Below, one piece after another: positions 25,484 through 34,645 of a stretch of DNA of 64,000 nt (positions within the stretch are counted from its first letter, which is position 1; each line of letters opens with the position of its first letter). Position numbers and translations under genes: made by a program. Origin of the DNA: Herbidospora galbida (GTDB taxonomy: Bacteria > Actinomycetota > Actinomycetes > Streptosporangiales > Streptosporangiaceae). The notes beneath the pieces were generated by a model. That model was not told the DNA's origin. It saw only the letters and a program-made list of their open reading frames with translations, and searched no databases. The DNA is taken from positions 1 to 64,000 of the forward strand of contig NZ_SZQA01000032.1 in assembly GCF_005233835.1 (NCBI RefSeq), given 5' to 3'.

Positions 25484-26586
25484 GGTTCCACTGGTTCCTG
25501 CCGACGACCGGCGACGGCCGCTCGATCGTGGCCGGCGGCCACGGCCTGGGCCGCACCCACGGCGACGCCGAATACCGCCCGCCGACGGTCGAATACCTGG
25601 GCCAGATCGCGAAGGCGGCCGAGCAGGTCGGCTTCGAGGCGGTGCTCACCCCGACCGGAACCTGGTGCGAGGACGCCTGGCTCATCACGGCGGCCCTCAC
25701 CCAGGTGACGACCCGGCTGAAGTTCCTGGTGGCCTTCCGTCCGGGCCTGCTCTCCCCGACGCTGGCCGCCCAGATGGCCGCGACCTACCAGCGCGTCTCG
25801 AACGGTCGGCTGCTGCTGAACGTGGTGACCGGCGGCGAGGCGGCCGAACAGGCCCGGTTCGGCGACCACCTGAGCAAGGACGAGCGCTACGCCCGCACCG
25901 ACGAGTTCCTCAGCGTCGTCCGGGGCGCCTGGCAGGGCGGCTTCGACTTCTCCGGCACCTACTACGACGTGACCGACGCCCGCGTCGCCGCCCCGCCGGA
26001 GCCGACCCCGGAGATCTACTTCGGCGGCTCCTCCGGCGCGGCCGGCCCCGTGGCCGCCAAGCACGCCGACGTCTACCTGACCTGGGGCGAACCGCCCGCG
26101 CAGGTGGGCGAGAAGCTCGGCTGGATCCGCGACCTGGCTGCCGCCGAAGGGCGGACGCTGCGGTACGGCGTCCGCCTGCACGTCATCACCAGAGACACCG
26201 CCGAGGAGGCCTGGGCCGAAGCCGGCCGCCTGCTGGAGCGCATCCCGAGCGGCGACATCGCCAAGGCCCGCACGCTGCTGTCGACCAGCGAGTCGGTCGG
26301 CCAGAAGCGGATGCTGGCCCTGCACGAGGGCTTCAAGAGCGGCAAGGCCCGCGACCTGGAGATCCACCCCGGCCTGTGGGCCGGCGTGGGCCTGGTGCGC
26401 GGCGGCGCCGGGACCGCGCTGGTGGGCAGCCACGCGGAGGTCGCCGACCTGCTGGAGGAGTACGCCGCCCACGGGGCGTCCGAGTTCATCCTGTCGGGCT
26501 ACCCGCACCTGGAGGAGGCCTACTGGTTCGGCGAGGGCGTGCTGCCCGAGCTGCGCAGGAGGGGCCTGGTCGAGAAGGCGGCCTGA
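25480..26586 (+). CDS. ssuD: FMNH2-dependent alkanesulfonate monooxygenase SsuD
   Basis: Product of 368 aa, luciferase-like TIM barrel. FHWFLPTTGDGR at the N-terminus, EAVLTPTGTWCEDAW with the active-site Cys (about residue 63) and RLLLNVVTGG are SsuD signatures. It cleaves alkanesulfonates to sulfite and aldehyde using reduced FMN and oxygen. No flavin reductase (ssuE) is in the operon; the FMN reductase at 61446 is distant and not clearly linked. Ends six bases from the convergent PH-domain gene. Confidence 0.93.
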   Translation: MRFHWFLPTTGDGRSIVAGGHGLGRTHGDAEYRPPTVEYLGQIAKAAEQVGFEAVLTPTGTWCEDAWLITAALTQVTTRLKFLVAFRPGLLSPTLAAQMAATYQRVSNGRLLLNVVTGGEAAEQARFGDHLSKDERYARTDEFLSVVRGAWQGGFDFSGTYYDVTDARVAAPPEPTPEIYFGGSSGAAGPVAAKHADVYLTWGEPPAQVGEKLGWIRDLAAAEGRTLRYGVRLHVITRDTAEEAWAEAGRLLERIPSGDIAKARTLLSTSESVGQKRMLALHEGFKSGKARDLEIHPGLWAGVGLVRGGAGTALVGSHAEVADLLEEYAAHGASEFILSGYPHLEEAYWFGEGVLPELRRRGLVEKAA

Positions 26587-26592
26587 CCGGGC

Positions 26593-27045
26593 CTAGTGGT
26601 CGGGCGCCTCGCTCTTGATCTTGATCAACGCGTTCAGTTCGGCCACCGCCCGCGCCGCCCGCGCCTTCTCCGAGCCCTGGATCCCCATCGCCCCCACGAC
26701 GCTCCCGTCGGCGAGGTCGAGGCGGGGCCAGGGCTCGGCGTCCGGCAGGGAGACGCCGAGGATCTCGGCCCACTCGTAGCGGTGCACCCGCACGGCGTTG
26801 ACCACGGTCACGCCGTCGTCGTCGGCCACCACCCGCAGGCGGCCCAGCAGGTGGAGGATGAAGGCGACGGCGCAGCCGAAGACGAAGACCCCGATGCGGT
26901 CGGGCAGGTGGAACTGCTCCGGGAGCACGACCGCCAGGATCAGGGCGCCGCCCACCATGATCGCCGCGAGCGTGTAGGCCACGACGCGGGCCCTCTTCGG
27001 ACGCCAGACGACAGGGAGGGGCGGCGCGGGAACACTCGGGAACAT
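26593..27045 (-). CDS. PH-domain membrane protein
   Basis: Product of 150 aa. Two close hydrophobic segments (about 20-70) are followed by a bacterial PH-like domain (LRVVADDDGVTVVN to the C-terminus). Function unknown. It follows ribH after 11 bases and is therefore the last gene of the rib operon, a conserved actinobacterial placement. Confidence 0.8.
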   Translation of the reverse strand: MFPSVPAPPLPVVWRPKRARVVAYTLAAIMVGGALILAVVLPEQFHLPDRIGVFVFGCAVAFILHLLGRLRVVADDDGVTVVNAVRVHRYEWAEILGVSLPDAEPWPRLDLADGSVVGAMGIQGSEKARAARAVAELNALIKIKSEAPDH

Positions 27046-27056
27046 GAGACCGAACG

Positions 27057-27545
<489 letters not shown>

Positions 27546-28814
27546 TTAATTCTCGGGCAGATTCTCGACGCGAGCCACGGCCGGCCTTCGGCCGTCCGCG
27601 TCTCGCTCGGGGATCTCATGACCAAGTCGGTCACGCTTGGCGTACAGGTACTTCTCGTTGTACGGGTTCACGGCGATCGGCATCGGCTCGCGGCCGAGCA
27701 CCTTGATGCCGTATCCGTCCATCCCCCGCATTTTGGCGGGGTTGTTGGTCAGCAGGCGCACCGATTTGACCCCGAGGTCGCCGAGCATCTGCCCCGCGTT
27801 GGAGAACTCGCGGGCGTCGACCGGCAGGCCGAGTTCGAGGTTGGCGTCGACGGTGTCGTGGCCGTCGTCCTGGAGGGCGTAGGCGCGCAGCTTGGCGAGC
27901 AGACCGATGCCGCGGCCCTCGTGGCCGCGCAGGTAGACGACCACGCCGCGGCCCTCTCCGGCGATGGCGGCCATGGCGTGGTCGAGCTGCACGCCGCAGT
28001 CGCAGCGCAGCGAGCCGAGCACGTCGCCCGTCATGCACTCGGAGTGGGCCCGGACCAGCACGTTCTCGCCGTCGTCGAGGTCGCCGTAGACGAGCGCGAC
28101 GTGCTCGCCGCCGTCGAGGGAGCTGGCGAAGCCGTAGGCCTTCCACATGCCGTAGCGGTTGGGGATGGACGTCTCGGCGACCCGGGTCACCACGCGCTCG
28201 GTGCGGCGGCGGAACTCGATGAGCTGCTCGATGGAGACCAGCGCGAGGTCGTGCTCGTCGGCGAAGGCGCGCAGCTCGGGCAGCCGGGCCATGGTGCCGT
28301 CGTCGTTGGTCACCTCGGCCAGCGCGCCGGCCGGGGTCAGCCCGGCCAGCCGGGCCAGGTCGACGGCGGCCTCGGTGTGGCCGGGCCGGACCAGCACGCC
28401 GCCGTCGCGGTAGCGCAGCGGGAAGATGTGGCCGGGCCGGACCAGCTCGAACGGCTCGGTGGCCGAGTCGGCCAGGGTGCGGATGGTGCGTGCCCGGTCG
28501 GCGGCGCTGATGCCGGTGCTGACCCCGTCACGGGCGTCGACGCTGATCGTGTACGCCGTCCGCATGCGCTCCCGGTTGTCGTTCACCATCAGCGGCAGCC
28601 CGAGCCGGTCGAGGTCGTCGCCCCGCATGCCGACGCAGATGACGCCCGAGGTGTGCCGGATCGTGAAGGCCAGCGTCTGGGCCGTGGCCTTGGACGCGGC
28701 GAAGATGAGGTCGCCCTCGTTCTCGCGGTTCTCGTTGTCGACGACCACGACCGGCTTGCCGTCGCGGATGTCGGCGATGGCCCGTTCGATCGGGTCGAGC
28801 CTGATGTCGTTCAT
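27546..28814 (-). CDS. ribBA: Bifunctional 3,4-dihydroxy-2-butanone 4-phosphate synthase / GTP cyclohydrolase II
   Basis: Product of 422 aa. RibB domain (about 1-205): [11 protein letters not shown], the acidic metal loop, and [13 protein letters not shown]. RibA domain (about 206-400): the zinc cysteines in [17 protein letters not shown] and the [10 protein letters not shown] loop. It makes both precursors, one from ribulose-5-phosphate and one from GTP. The last ~17 codons before the final few are encoded by hairpin repeat copy B, so the C-terminal tail (rich in Arg, Ala and Val, ending NLPEN) is not part of the conserved enzyme. ATGA overlap with ribM. Confidence 0.96.
   Translation of the reverse strand: MNDIRLDPIERAIADIRDGKPVVVVDNENRENEGDLIFAASKATAQTLAFTIRHTSGVICVGMRGDDLDRLGLPLMVNDNRERMRTAYTISVDARDGVSTGISAADRARTIRTLADSATEPFELVRPGHIFPLRYRDGGVLVRPGHTEAAVDLARLAGLTPAGALAEVTNDDGTMARLPELRAFADEHDLALVSIEQLIEFRRRTERVVTRVAETSIPNRYGMWKAYGFASSLDGGEHVALVYGDLDDGENVLVRAHSECMTGDVLGSLRCDCGVQLDHAMAAIAGEGRGVVVYLRGHEGRGIGLLAKLRAYALQDDGHDTVDANLELGLPVDAREFSNAGQMLGDLGVKSVRLLTNNPAKMRGMDGYGIKVLGREPMPIAVNPYNEKYLYAKRDRLGHEIPERDADGRRPAVARVENLPEN
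27556..27607 (-). repeat. Hairpin repeat, copy B, inside the 3' end of ribBA
   Basis: 52 bases, five differences from copy A. Lies in frame within ribBA and ends eight bases before the end of its stop codon, so it encodes the protein tail. Same strand orientation as copy C at the other end of the rib operon, about 3.7 kb away. Confidence 0.85.
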
Positions 28815-29443
28815 ACTGCGACGGCCTCCTTCTGCTGCCACTGCTTGCGCCAGTTCACGAATCCGGTGAGGACCAGGACGAAGAACACCGCGTACACCGC
28901 CCCGGAGACGACGAGCCCCGACCGGAAGGCCAGCGGCACCCCGACGAGGTCGACGGCGATCCAGACGAGCCAGAAGTCGGTCAGCGCCCGGCCCTGGGCC
29001 CAGGTCGCGACCGCGCTGCCGACGAAGATGTAGGCGTCGGCCGCCACCAGGAAGTACCCCTCGGGCAGCGGCGCGTGGGCGCCCCACGAGAGCCCGGTGA
29101 CGAAGAAGAACCAGCCCACCAGGGCGGTCCCGACGACGACGGTCCCGGCCAGGAACAGCCGCTCGCCGTACGTCGCGGGCCGCACGGCCAGCTCCTCGCC
29201 CTGGCTCTTCCAGCGCACCCAGCCGTAGACGGCCAGCACGCCGAACAGGACCTGCTTCAGCGCGTTGCCGGTCAGCCCGGCGTCGACCGACGCGGCCAGC
29301 AGCAGCACCGACGCGCTGAGCTGGACCGGCCAGGTCCACAGCGACCTGCGGATGGCGAACACGACCGTGGCCAGGGCCAGGATGTTGCCGATGAGGTCGG
29401 TCCACAGGACGGTCGTCCCGAGGACCTCGAAGCCGGCGTTCAT
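28811..29443 (-). CDS. ribM: Riboflavin transporter RibM (PnuC/PnuX family)
   Basis: Product of 210 aa with about seven membrane segments and the PnuC-family VYGWVRWK and [16 protein letters not shown] stretches. Actinobacterial PnuC homologues inside FMN-controlled rib operons (RibM/PnuX) take up riboflavin by facilitated diffusion. Overlaps ribE and ribBA by four bases at each end. Riboflavin rather than nicotinamide riboside specificity is inferred from the operon. Confidence 0.9.
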   Translation of the reverse strand: MNAGFEVLGTTVLWTDLIGNILALATVVFAIRRSLWTWPVQLSASVLLLAASVDAGLTGNALKQVLFGVLAVYGWVRWKSQGEELAVRPATYGERLFLAGTVVVGTALVGWFFFVTGLSWGAHAPLPEGYFLVAADAYIFVGSAVATWAQGRALTDFWLVWIAVDLVGVPLAFRSGLVVSGAVYAVFFVLVLTGFVNWRKQWQQKEAVAV

Positions 29444-30027
29444 CGGGCCACCAGCTTCTCGACGTACTTCGCGATGACGTCGGCCTCCAGGTTCACCGGG
29501 TCGCCGGCGACCTTCCGGCCGAGCGTGGTGAGCTGGAGGGTGGTGGGGATCAGGCTCACCGTGAACTCCGCGTCGGAGACCGACGCCACGGTCAGCGACA
29601 CCCCGTCGACGGTGATCGAGCCCTTGTGCACCACGTAGCGGGCCAGGTCGGCGGGCAGGGAGATGGTCACGACCTCCCAGTGCTCGTCGGGTTCCCTCTT
29701 CAGCAGGACCCCGGTGCCGTCGACGTGGCCCTGCACGATGTGCCCGCCGAGCCGCTGGTCGGCGCGGACGGCGCGCTCCAGGTTCACCGGCGAGCCCACG
29801 GTCAGCGCGCCGAGGCTGCTGCGGTCGAGGGTCTCCTTCATGACGTCCACGGTGAAGACGTCGTCACGCACCTCGACGACCGTCAGGCAGACGCCGTTGA
29901 CGGCGATCGAGTCGCCGTGCCCGGCGTCCTCGGTGACCGTGGGGCCGCGGAAGGCCAGCCGGGCCGCCTGCGGGAGGGGGTCGACGGCGACGACCTCGCC
30001 GAGTTCCTCGACGATTCCGGTGAACAT
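29440..30027 (-). CDS. ribE: Riboflavin synthase alpha chain
   Basis: Product of 195 aa with the two tandem lumazine-binding repeats typical of the family: [10 protein letters not shown] and [12 protein letters not shown] in the first, [12 protein letters not shown] and [11 protein letters not shown] in the second. Converts two lumazines into riboflavin and the pyrimidine. Starts two bases after the ribD stop. Confidence 0.95.
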   Translation of the reverse strand: MFTGIVEELGEVVAVDPLPQAARLAFRGPTVTEDAGHGDSIAVNGVCLTVVEVRDDVFTVDVMKETLDRSSLGALTVGSPVNLERAVRADQRLGGHIVQGHVDGTGVLLKREPDEHWEVVTISLPADLARYVVHKGSITVDGVSLTVASVSDAEFTVSLIPTTLQLTTLGRKVAGDPVNLEADVIAKYVEKLVAR

Positions 30028-30029
30028 GC

Positions 30030-31085
30030 TCAGTTCTCCTTCGGGGGCGCCGGCCGCGCGGTCACGCGCAGGTCCGGTCCAATGGGGACGACGTCTTCGA
30101 ACTCCCAGCGGTGGATGCCGCCGACGCCCGTCACCCCGGCGTCGCCGAGGGCGGCGGCCCCCGAGCCGAGGAACGCGGGCGCCAGGTAGGCGACGACCCG
30201 GTCGACCAGACCGGTGCGCAGGAAGCTTCCGGCGAGGGTGGGGCCGCCTTCGAGGAAGACGCTGACGATCTGACGCCGGTGGAGTTCGGTCAGCAGGGCG
30301 GGCAGGTCGAGGCCATGAGGGCCGCGCGGGACGCGCAGGGCGTCCTCGCGGGGGACGTCGGCCCCGACGGCGAGCAGCGTCGGCGCGGCGCCGTCGAGCA
30401 CCTTCGCGCCGGGGGGTGTACGCCCCTCGCTGTCGACCACCACCCGCAGCGGCGTGGCCGGTCCGGGCCGGACCGTGAGATGGGGGTCGTCGGCCAGCAC
30501 GGTGCCGATCCCCGCCATGATCGCGTCGTGCTGCCCGCGCAGGCGGTGGACGTCGGCGCGGGCCTCGGGCGAGGTGATCCACTGGCTGGTGCCGTCGGCG
30601 GCGGCCGACCGGCCGTCGAGGGTCGCGGCGAACTTCCACGTGACGAACGGCCGCCGCAGCCGCGTGTACGTCAGCCAGTGGGCGTTCCCCCGCTCCGCCT
30701 CCGCCCGCAGGAGCCCGCTCTCGACGGCGACGCCCTCGTGACGCAGCCTCTTCAGGCCGCCGGCCGCGACGGGGTTGGGGTCGGGCACCGCGACGACGAC
30801 CCGCGCGATCCCGGCCTTCAGCAGGGCCTCGGAGCACGGGCCGGTCCGGCCGTGGTGGTCGCAGGGTTCGAGGGTGACGTAGGCGGTGCCGCCCCGGGCC
30901 AGCTCACCGGCCTCGCGCAGCGCCCAGATCTCGGCGTGCGGGCCGCCGGCGGCGGCGTGGAAGCCCTCGCCGACGACGGAGCCCCCGGCGGAAGTGATCA
31001 CGCACCCGACCACCGGATTCGGGCTCGTCGTGCCCAGCCCGCGCGCGGCGAGGTCGATCGCCCGGCGCATGAAGTGGTCGTCCAC
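30030..31085 (-). CDS. ribD: Bifunctional pyrimidine deaminase/reductase RibD
   Basis: Product of 351 aa. N-terminal deaminase with zinc ligands H50 (in PHAEIWALRE, with catalytic E52), C75 (EPCDHHGRTGPC) and C84; C-terminal reductase from about residue 145 (RPFVTWKFAATLDGR, FLEGGPTLAGSF). The GTG at 31085 behind AAGGGA is preferred; an upstream ATG would add 18 residues lacking family similarity. First gene of the FMN-controlled operon. Confidence 0.95.
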   Translation of the reverse strand: MDDHFMRRAIDLAARGLGTTSPNPVVGCVITSAGGSVVGEGFHAAAGGPHAEIWALREAGELARGGTAYVTLEPCDHHGRTGPCSEALLKAGIARVVVAVPDPNPVAAGGLKRLRHEGVAVESGLLRAEAERGNAHWLTYTRLRRPFVTWKFAATLDGRSAAADGTSQWITSPEARADVHRLRGQHDAIMAGIGTVLADDPHLTVRPGPATPLRVVVDSEGRTPPGAKVLDGAAPTLLAVGADVPREDALRVPRGPHGLDLPALLTELHRRQIVSVFLEGGPTLAGSFLRTGLVDRVVAYLAPAFLGSGAAALGDAGVTGVGGIHRWEFEDVVPIGPDLRVTARPAPPKEN

Positions 31086-31142
31086 CCCGGTCCCTTCCCA
31101 AAAATCAGGGCTCCGGGGCATGGGCATGGAAGCGCCCAAAGA

Positions 31143-31173
31143 CGGACGCGCCCCGAAAGAGGGACCTCGTCCG
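31143..31173 (-). terminator. Terminator-like hairpin after the FMN riboswitch
   Basis: Stem CGGACG (31173-31168) with CGTCCG (31148-31143), an inner CCC/GGG pair, and a TCTTT run just after it on the minus strand. It lies directly downstream of the aptamer, so it is a candidate expression platform working by termination; the T-run is short. Confidence 0.5.
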
Positions 31174-31175
31174 CC

Positions 31176-31302
31176 GCGTGCTGCCTCCCATCCGGACTTT
31201 CACCGTCGGTCCTGGAATTCCACCAGGTCAACCGGCCGATGGATTCGGCCGGGTCGCGGACTGTCACCGCCGGTTCGGACTTTCACCGACCCCGGAGCAC
31301 GC
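31176..31302 (-). ncRNA. FMN riboswitch (RFN element)
   Basis: On the minus strand the closing helix is GCGTGC (31302-31297) with GCACGC (31181-31176). Inside are the RFN core elements: GGTCGGTGAAAGTCCG, ACCGGCGGT, AGTCCGCGAC, the GGTGGAATTCC loop, GACGGTGAAAGTCCGGATGG and GGAGG. It binds FMN and reduces expression of ribD-ribE-ribM-ribBA-ribH. Confidence 0.96.
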
Positions 31303-31318
31303 ATTGCTTGTTTCTTAC

Positions 31319-31371
31319 GGCAGATTCACGAACGCGAGCCACGGCTGGCCTTCGGCCGACCGCATCTCGCT
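31319..31371 (-). repeat. Hairpin repeat, copy C, upstream of the FMN riboswitch
   Basis: 53 bases, one base longer than copies A and B. It ends 16 bases before the aptamer, so it overlaps the place where the rib operon promoter should be. I see no good -35/-10 pair here (TAAGAA follows the repeat). Confidence 0.85.
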
Positions 31372-31439
31372 TCCGATGTGCGTAAAGGCTGTTGCCTACG
31401 CAAGTTATTCCCAGTCTGCCACGAGGGTTCCGGGCGGCG

Positions 31440-32219
31440 TCAATGTGGCGCCGGTCGCAGTGCCCTCGGGACGGCGTTCAGGCCGGTCCGGACGGTGCGC
31501 AGCGTCATGGTCGCCCACACGTCGCCGAACGGGGTGGCGGGCAGGCCGTAGAGGCGTCTGGCCCACCGGGGCAGGCTGGCGAAGGCCACGGCGGTGATCC
31601 ACGGGAAGATCGGCTTGATCAGGGTGAGCCGGGCCGGCAGCGGCGGGTTCAGCGACATCAGCAGCGGGTGGGGCGCCTCGGGGACGAACCGCAGCTTCGG
31701 CCGTTCGGCGTCGATGTAGTCGCGCATCTCGGCCACCGTGTGGGGCACGTCGCCGGGTGACAGGCCGACGACCTCGGCGGCGCGGCGCCATTCGTACACG
31801 AACTGATCGGCCTCGTCGTCGGTCAGGGGAACCCCGGCGCGGCGGGCCGTGGACAGGTAGGAGTCGACCTCGCCGACGTGCACCCAGCGCAGCGCGTCGG
31901 GCTCGTCGAGGTGGTAGCGGTCGCCGACGTCGGGATCGTAGGCGGTCAGGGTGGCGTGGATCTTGCGGACCCGGCTCGCGGCCTTCTCGACCTCGGCGGC
32001 GGTCCCGTAGGTGCGCACCCGGACGAACTCGGTCGTGCGCAGGAACCGCGCCCACGCCTCGGAGGGGTCGAACAGGGCCGAGTTCTGGATCACCCCGCGC
32101 ATCGCCCGCGGATGGAGGCCCTGCATCAGCAGGGCCCGGAAGCCGCCCACGAACAGCACCGGCTCCGCCATCACCCGCCAGGTGACCGAACCGGGGCCGA
32201 ACAGCCCGTCTTGGTTCAT
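31440..32219 (-). CDS. Oxygenase MpaB family protein (DUF2236)
   Basis: Product of 259 aa. The N-terminal GPGSVTWRVMAEPVLFVGGFRALLMQGLHPRAM and the later HVGEVDSYL are DUF2236 hallmarks; His in GLHPRAM is a conserved candidate haem or metal ligand of this family. Some members are haem oxygenases such as latex-clearing protein. Starts nine bases after rpe, with GAGG upstream. Substrate unknown. Confidence 0.85.
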   Translation of the reverse strand: MNQDGLFGPGSVTWRVMAEPVLFVGGFRALLMQGLHPRAMRGVIQNSALFDPSEAWARFLRTTEFVRVRTYGTAAEVEKAASRVRKIHATLTAYDPDVGDRYHLDEPDALRWVHVGEVDSYLSTARRAGVPLTDDEADQFVYEWRRAAEVVGLSPGDVPHTVAEMRDYIDAERPKLRFVPEAPHPLLMSLNPPLPARLTLIKPIFPWITAVAFASLPRWARRLYGLPATPFGDVWATMTLRTVRTGLNAVPRALRPAPH

Positions 32220-32228
32220 GACCTCACG

Positions 32229-32888
32229 CTACGCCCCCTCGGCGAGCGCACGAAGGGCCTGCACCGCCCCGGCGGGGTCGTCGCGGCCGTAGACGGCGTT
32301 CCCGGCCACGAAGACGTCGGCGCCCGCCTCGGCGCAGCGCTCGATGGTCTCGTCGGCCACCCCGCCGTCGACCTGGATCCAGACCTCCAGGCCGTGCTTG
32401 GAGACCAGCGAGCGGGCCCGGCGGATCTTCGGCAGCACCCCGTCGAGGAACGGCTGCCCGCCGAACCCCGGCTCGACGGTCATCAGCAGCAGCATGTCGA
32501 TCTCGGGCAGCAGGTCTTCGTAGGCGTCGACGGCCGTCGCCGGGTTCAGCGCGAACCCCGCCCGCGCGCCCTCCTTCCTGATCGCCCGGAGGGTGCGTAC
32601 GGGCGCCTTGGCCGCCTCGGCGTGGATGGTCACGCTCTTCGCGCCCGCCTCGGCGTAGCCGACGGCCCACCGGTCGGGGTCTTCGATCATGAGGTGGCAG
32701 TCGACCGGCGTCGAGACCGCCTTCAGCAGCGCCTCCACCACGGGCAGGCCGAGCGTGAGGTTGGGCACGAAGTGGTTGTCCATCACGTCGACGTGGAGCC
32801 AGTCGGCCACCCCGGCGACCCGGGCGGCCTCGTCGGCCAGGCGGGCGAAATCGGCGGACAAAATGCTGGGCGAGATCTGTACGGCCAT
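32229..32888 (-). CDS. rpe: Ribulose-phosphate 3-epimerase
   Basis: Product of 219 aa, TIM barrel. Metal and catalytic residues appear in [38 protein letters not shown] and QVDGGV. Interconverts ribulose-5-phosphate and xylulose-5-phosphate; ribulose-5-phosphate is also the RibB substrate made in the next operon. A -10-like TAGACT lies eight bases before the ATG, so the leader is at most a few bases. Confidence 0.95.
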   Translation of the reverse strand: MAVQISPSILSADFARLADEAARVAGVADWLHVDVMDNHFVPNLTLGLPVVEALLKAVSTPVDCHLMIEDPDRWAVGYAEAGAKSVTIHAEAAKAPVRTLRAIRKEGARAGFALNPATAVDAYEDLLPEIDMLLLMTVEPGFGGQPFLDGVLPKIRRARSLVSKHGLEVWIQVDGGVADETIERCAEAGADVFVAGNAVYGRDDPAGAVQALRALAEGA

Positions 32889-32951
32889 GACGCCGCAGTC
32901 TACGCGGCAAGGTTTTGTCCCCTCATGAACCTGCGGATGATCAGCGCGAAC

Positions 32952-32957
32952 TAGCCT
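32952..32957 (+). promoter_or_regulatory. -10 box of the ABC transporter operon
   Basis: TAGCCT ends six bases before the ATG at 32964; no ribosome site, so a leaderless transcript is likely. Confidence 0.6.
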
Positions 32958-32963
32958 CGAACC

Positions 32964-33857
32964 ATGATCAGCGCATCCGGCCTGACCAAGGTCTACGGAA
33001 GCAAGACCGCCGTAGACCACGCCGACTTCACGGTCCGGCCGGGTGTGGTGACGGGCTTCCTCGGCCCGAACGGGGCGGGCAAGTCGACCGCGATGCGGCT
33101 GGTCCTGGGTCTCGACCGGGCGACCTCCGGCTCGGTCACCGTCAACGGGCGGTGCTACCGCGACCTGCCCGCGCCGCTGCGCGAGGTCGGCGCGCTGCTG
33201 GAGGCCAAGGCGTGGCACGGCGGGCGGTCGGCGTACGACCACCTGCGCTTCCTGGCCCTCACCAACGGCATCCCCAAGGCCCGCGTCCGCGAGGTGCTCG
33301 ACATCGTCGGCCTCCACGACGTCGCCGGGAAGCGCGCCAAGGGCTACTCCCTCGGCATGGGCCAGCGGCTCGGCATCGCCGCCGCCCTGCTGGGCGACCC
33401 CTCGATCCTGATGTTCGACGAGCCGGTGAACGGGCTCGACCCCGAGGGCATCCTGTGGATCCGCCGGCTGATGCAGTCGCTGGCCGCCGAAGGACGCACC
33501 GTGTTCGTCTCCAGCCACCTGATGTCGGAGATGGCGGTCACCGCCGGGCACCTGATCGTGATCGGCCGGGGCCGGATCCTGGCCGACACCCCGATGGCCG
33601 ACTTCATCCCGCCCAGCCACGTGCGGGTCCGCTCCCCCGACCTCCAGGCTCTGGGCCGGACCGTCGCCGCCGAGAACTGGCGGGCCCGCGCCGCCGACGG
33701 CGCCCTTCTCGTGTACGGGGTGACGCCCGCCGACGTCGGCGACCTCGCCCACCGGAACGGGATCCGGGTGCACGAGCTGTCGCCCGTCCACCCGTCGCTG
33801 GAGGAGGCGTTCATGCGCCTGACGGCCGACAGCGTCGAGTTCCACGGGGGCGGTTGA
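32964..33857 (+). CDS. ABC transporter ATP-binding protein (DrrA/CcmA-like exporter)
   Basis: Product of 297 aa. Walker [10 protein letters not shown] at 34-42, signature [10 protein letters not shown] at about 134-143, Walker B ILMFDEP and switch SSHL are intact. The short-loop sequence and the C-terminal extension after residue 220 match ATPases of two-component exporters and lantibiotic/antibiotic self-protection systems. Paired with the permease that follows (TGATG overlap). Cargo unknown. Confidence 0.92.
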   Translation: MISASGLTKVYGSKTAVDHADFTVRPGVVTGFLGPNGAGKSTAMRLVLGLDRATSGSVTVNGRCYRDLPAPLREVGALLEAKAWHGGRSAYDHLRFLALTNGIPKARVREVLDIVGLHDVAGKRAKGYSLGMGQRLGIAAALLGDPSILMFDEPVNGLDPEGILWIRRLMQSLAAEGRTVFVSSHLMSEMAVTAGHLIVIGRGRILADTPMADFIPPSHVRVRSPDLQALGRTVAAENWRARAADGALLVYGVTPADVGDLAHRNGIRVHELSPVHPSLEEAFMRLTADSVEFHGGG

Positions 33858-34645
33858 TGGCCCTCCGGAAGGCCACCTTCGCGGGAGCCGTGGCCGGAGA
33901 GTGGATCAAGATCTGGACCGTGCGGTCGACGCTGTGGAGCATGTTCTCCACCGTCGTGGTGACCGTGGGGCTGTCGTCGCTGCTGTCGCTGGCGTACGCG
34001 CTGTCGTACGACCGGCTCGGCTTCCGGGCCCGGCTGGCCTTCGACCCGGTCGCCTACGGGCTGGCCGGGCTGAACTTCGGGGTGATCACCCTGGGCGTGC
34101 TCGGGGTGCTGGTGGTCTCGACCGAGTTCTCGTCGGGGCTCATGCGGACCTCCCTGTCGGCCGTGCCGCGCCGCTCGCGGCTGCTGGCGGCCAAGGCCGT
34201 CGTGCTGGCCGTGATCGCGCTGGTCGTGGGGCTGATCTCGTCGTTCGCGGCGTTCTTCGCCTCGCAGGCGATCTTCTCGATGCGGCGGCTCGGCGTCGGG
34301 ATCGGCGACCCCGAGGTGCTGCGCGCGGTCACCGGCGGCGGGCTCTACCTCACGCTGATCGCGCTGATCTCGCTCGGCGCGGGGGCGATCGTGCGGCACA
34401 CCGCCGGGGCGATCACGTCGGTGCTCGGGGTGCTGTTCGTGGCGCCGATCTTCGGAGTGTTCCTGCCGGAGGACTGGGGGCGTACCGTCCAGAAGTTCCT
34501 GCCCCCGGCGGCCGGCAGCGCCATTCTGACCACCCGCGAGACGCCGGTCACCCTGCCTCCGTGGGAGGGGTTCGGCGTCTTCGCGGGCTACACGGCCCTG
34601 GTGCTCGTGGTCGCCTTCGTCCTGTTCAGGCGTCGCGACGTCTGA
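33857..34645 (+). CDS. ABC transporter permease (ABC-2 type)
   Basis: Product of 262 aa with about six membrane segments. The N-terminal [13 protein letters not shown] and the [17 protein letters not shown] loop are typical of ABC-2 type membrane subunits of actinobacterial exporters. Overlaps the 3' end of convergent rsmB by 20 bases. Confidence 0.9.
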   Translation: MALRKATFAGAVAGEWIKIWTVRSTLWSMFSTVVVTVGLSSLLSLAYALSYDRLGFRARLAFDPVAYGLAGLNFGVITLGVLGVLVVSTEFSSGLMRTSLSAVPRRSRLLAAKAVVLAVIALVVGLISSFAAFFASQAIFSMRRLGVGIGDPEVLRAVTGGGLYLTLIALISLGAGAIVRHTAGAITSVLGVLFVAPIFGVFLPEDWGRTVQKFLPPAAGSAILTTRETPVTLPPWEGFGVFAGYTALVLVVAFVLFRRRDV

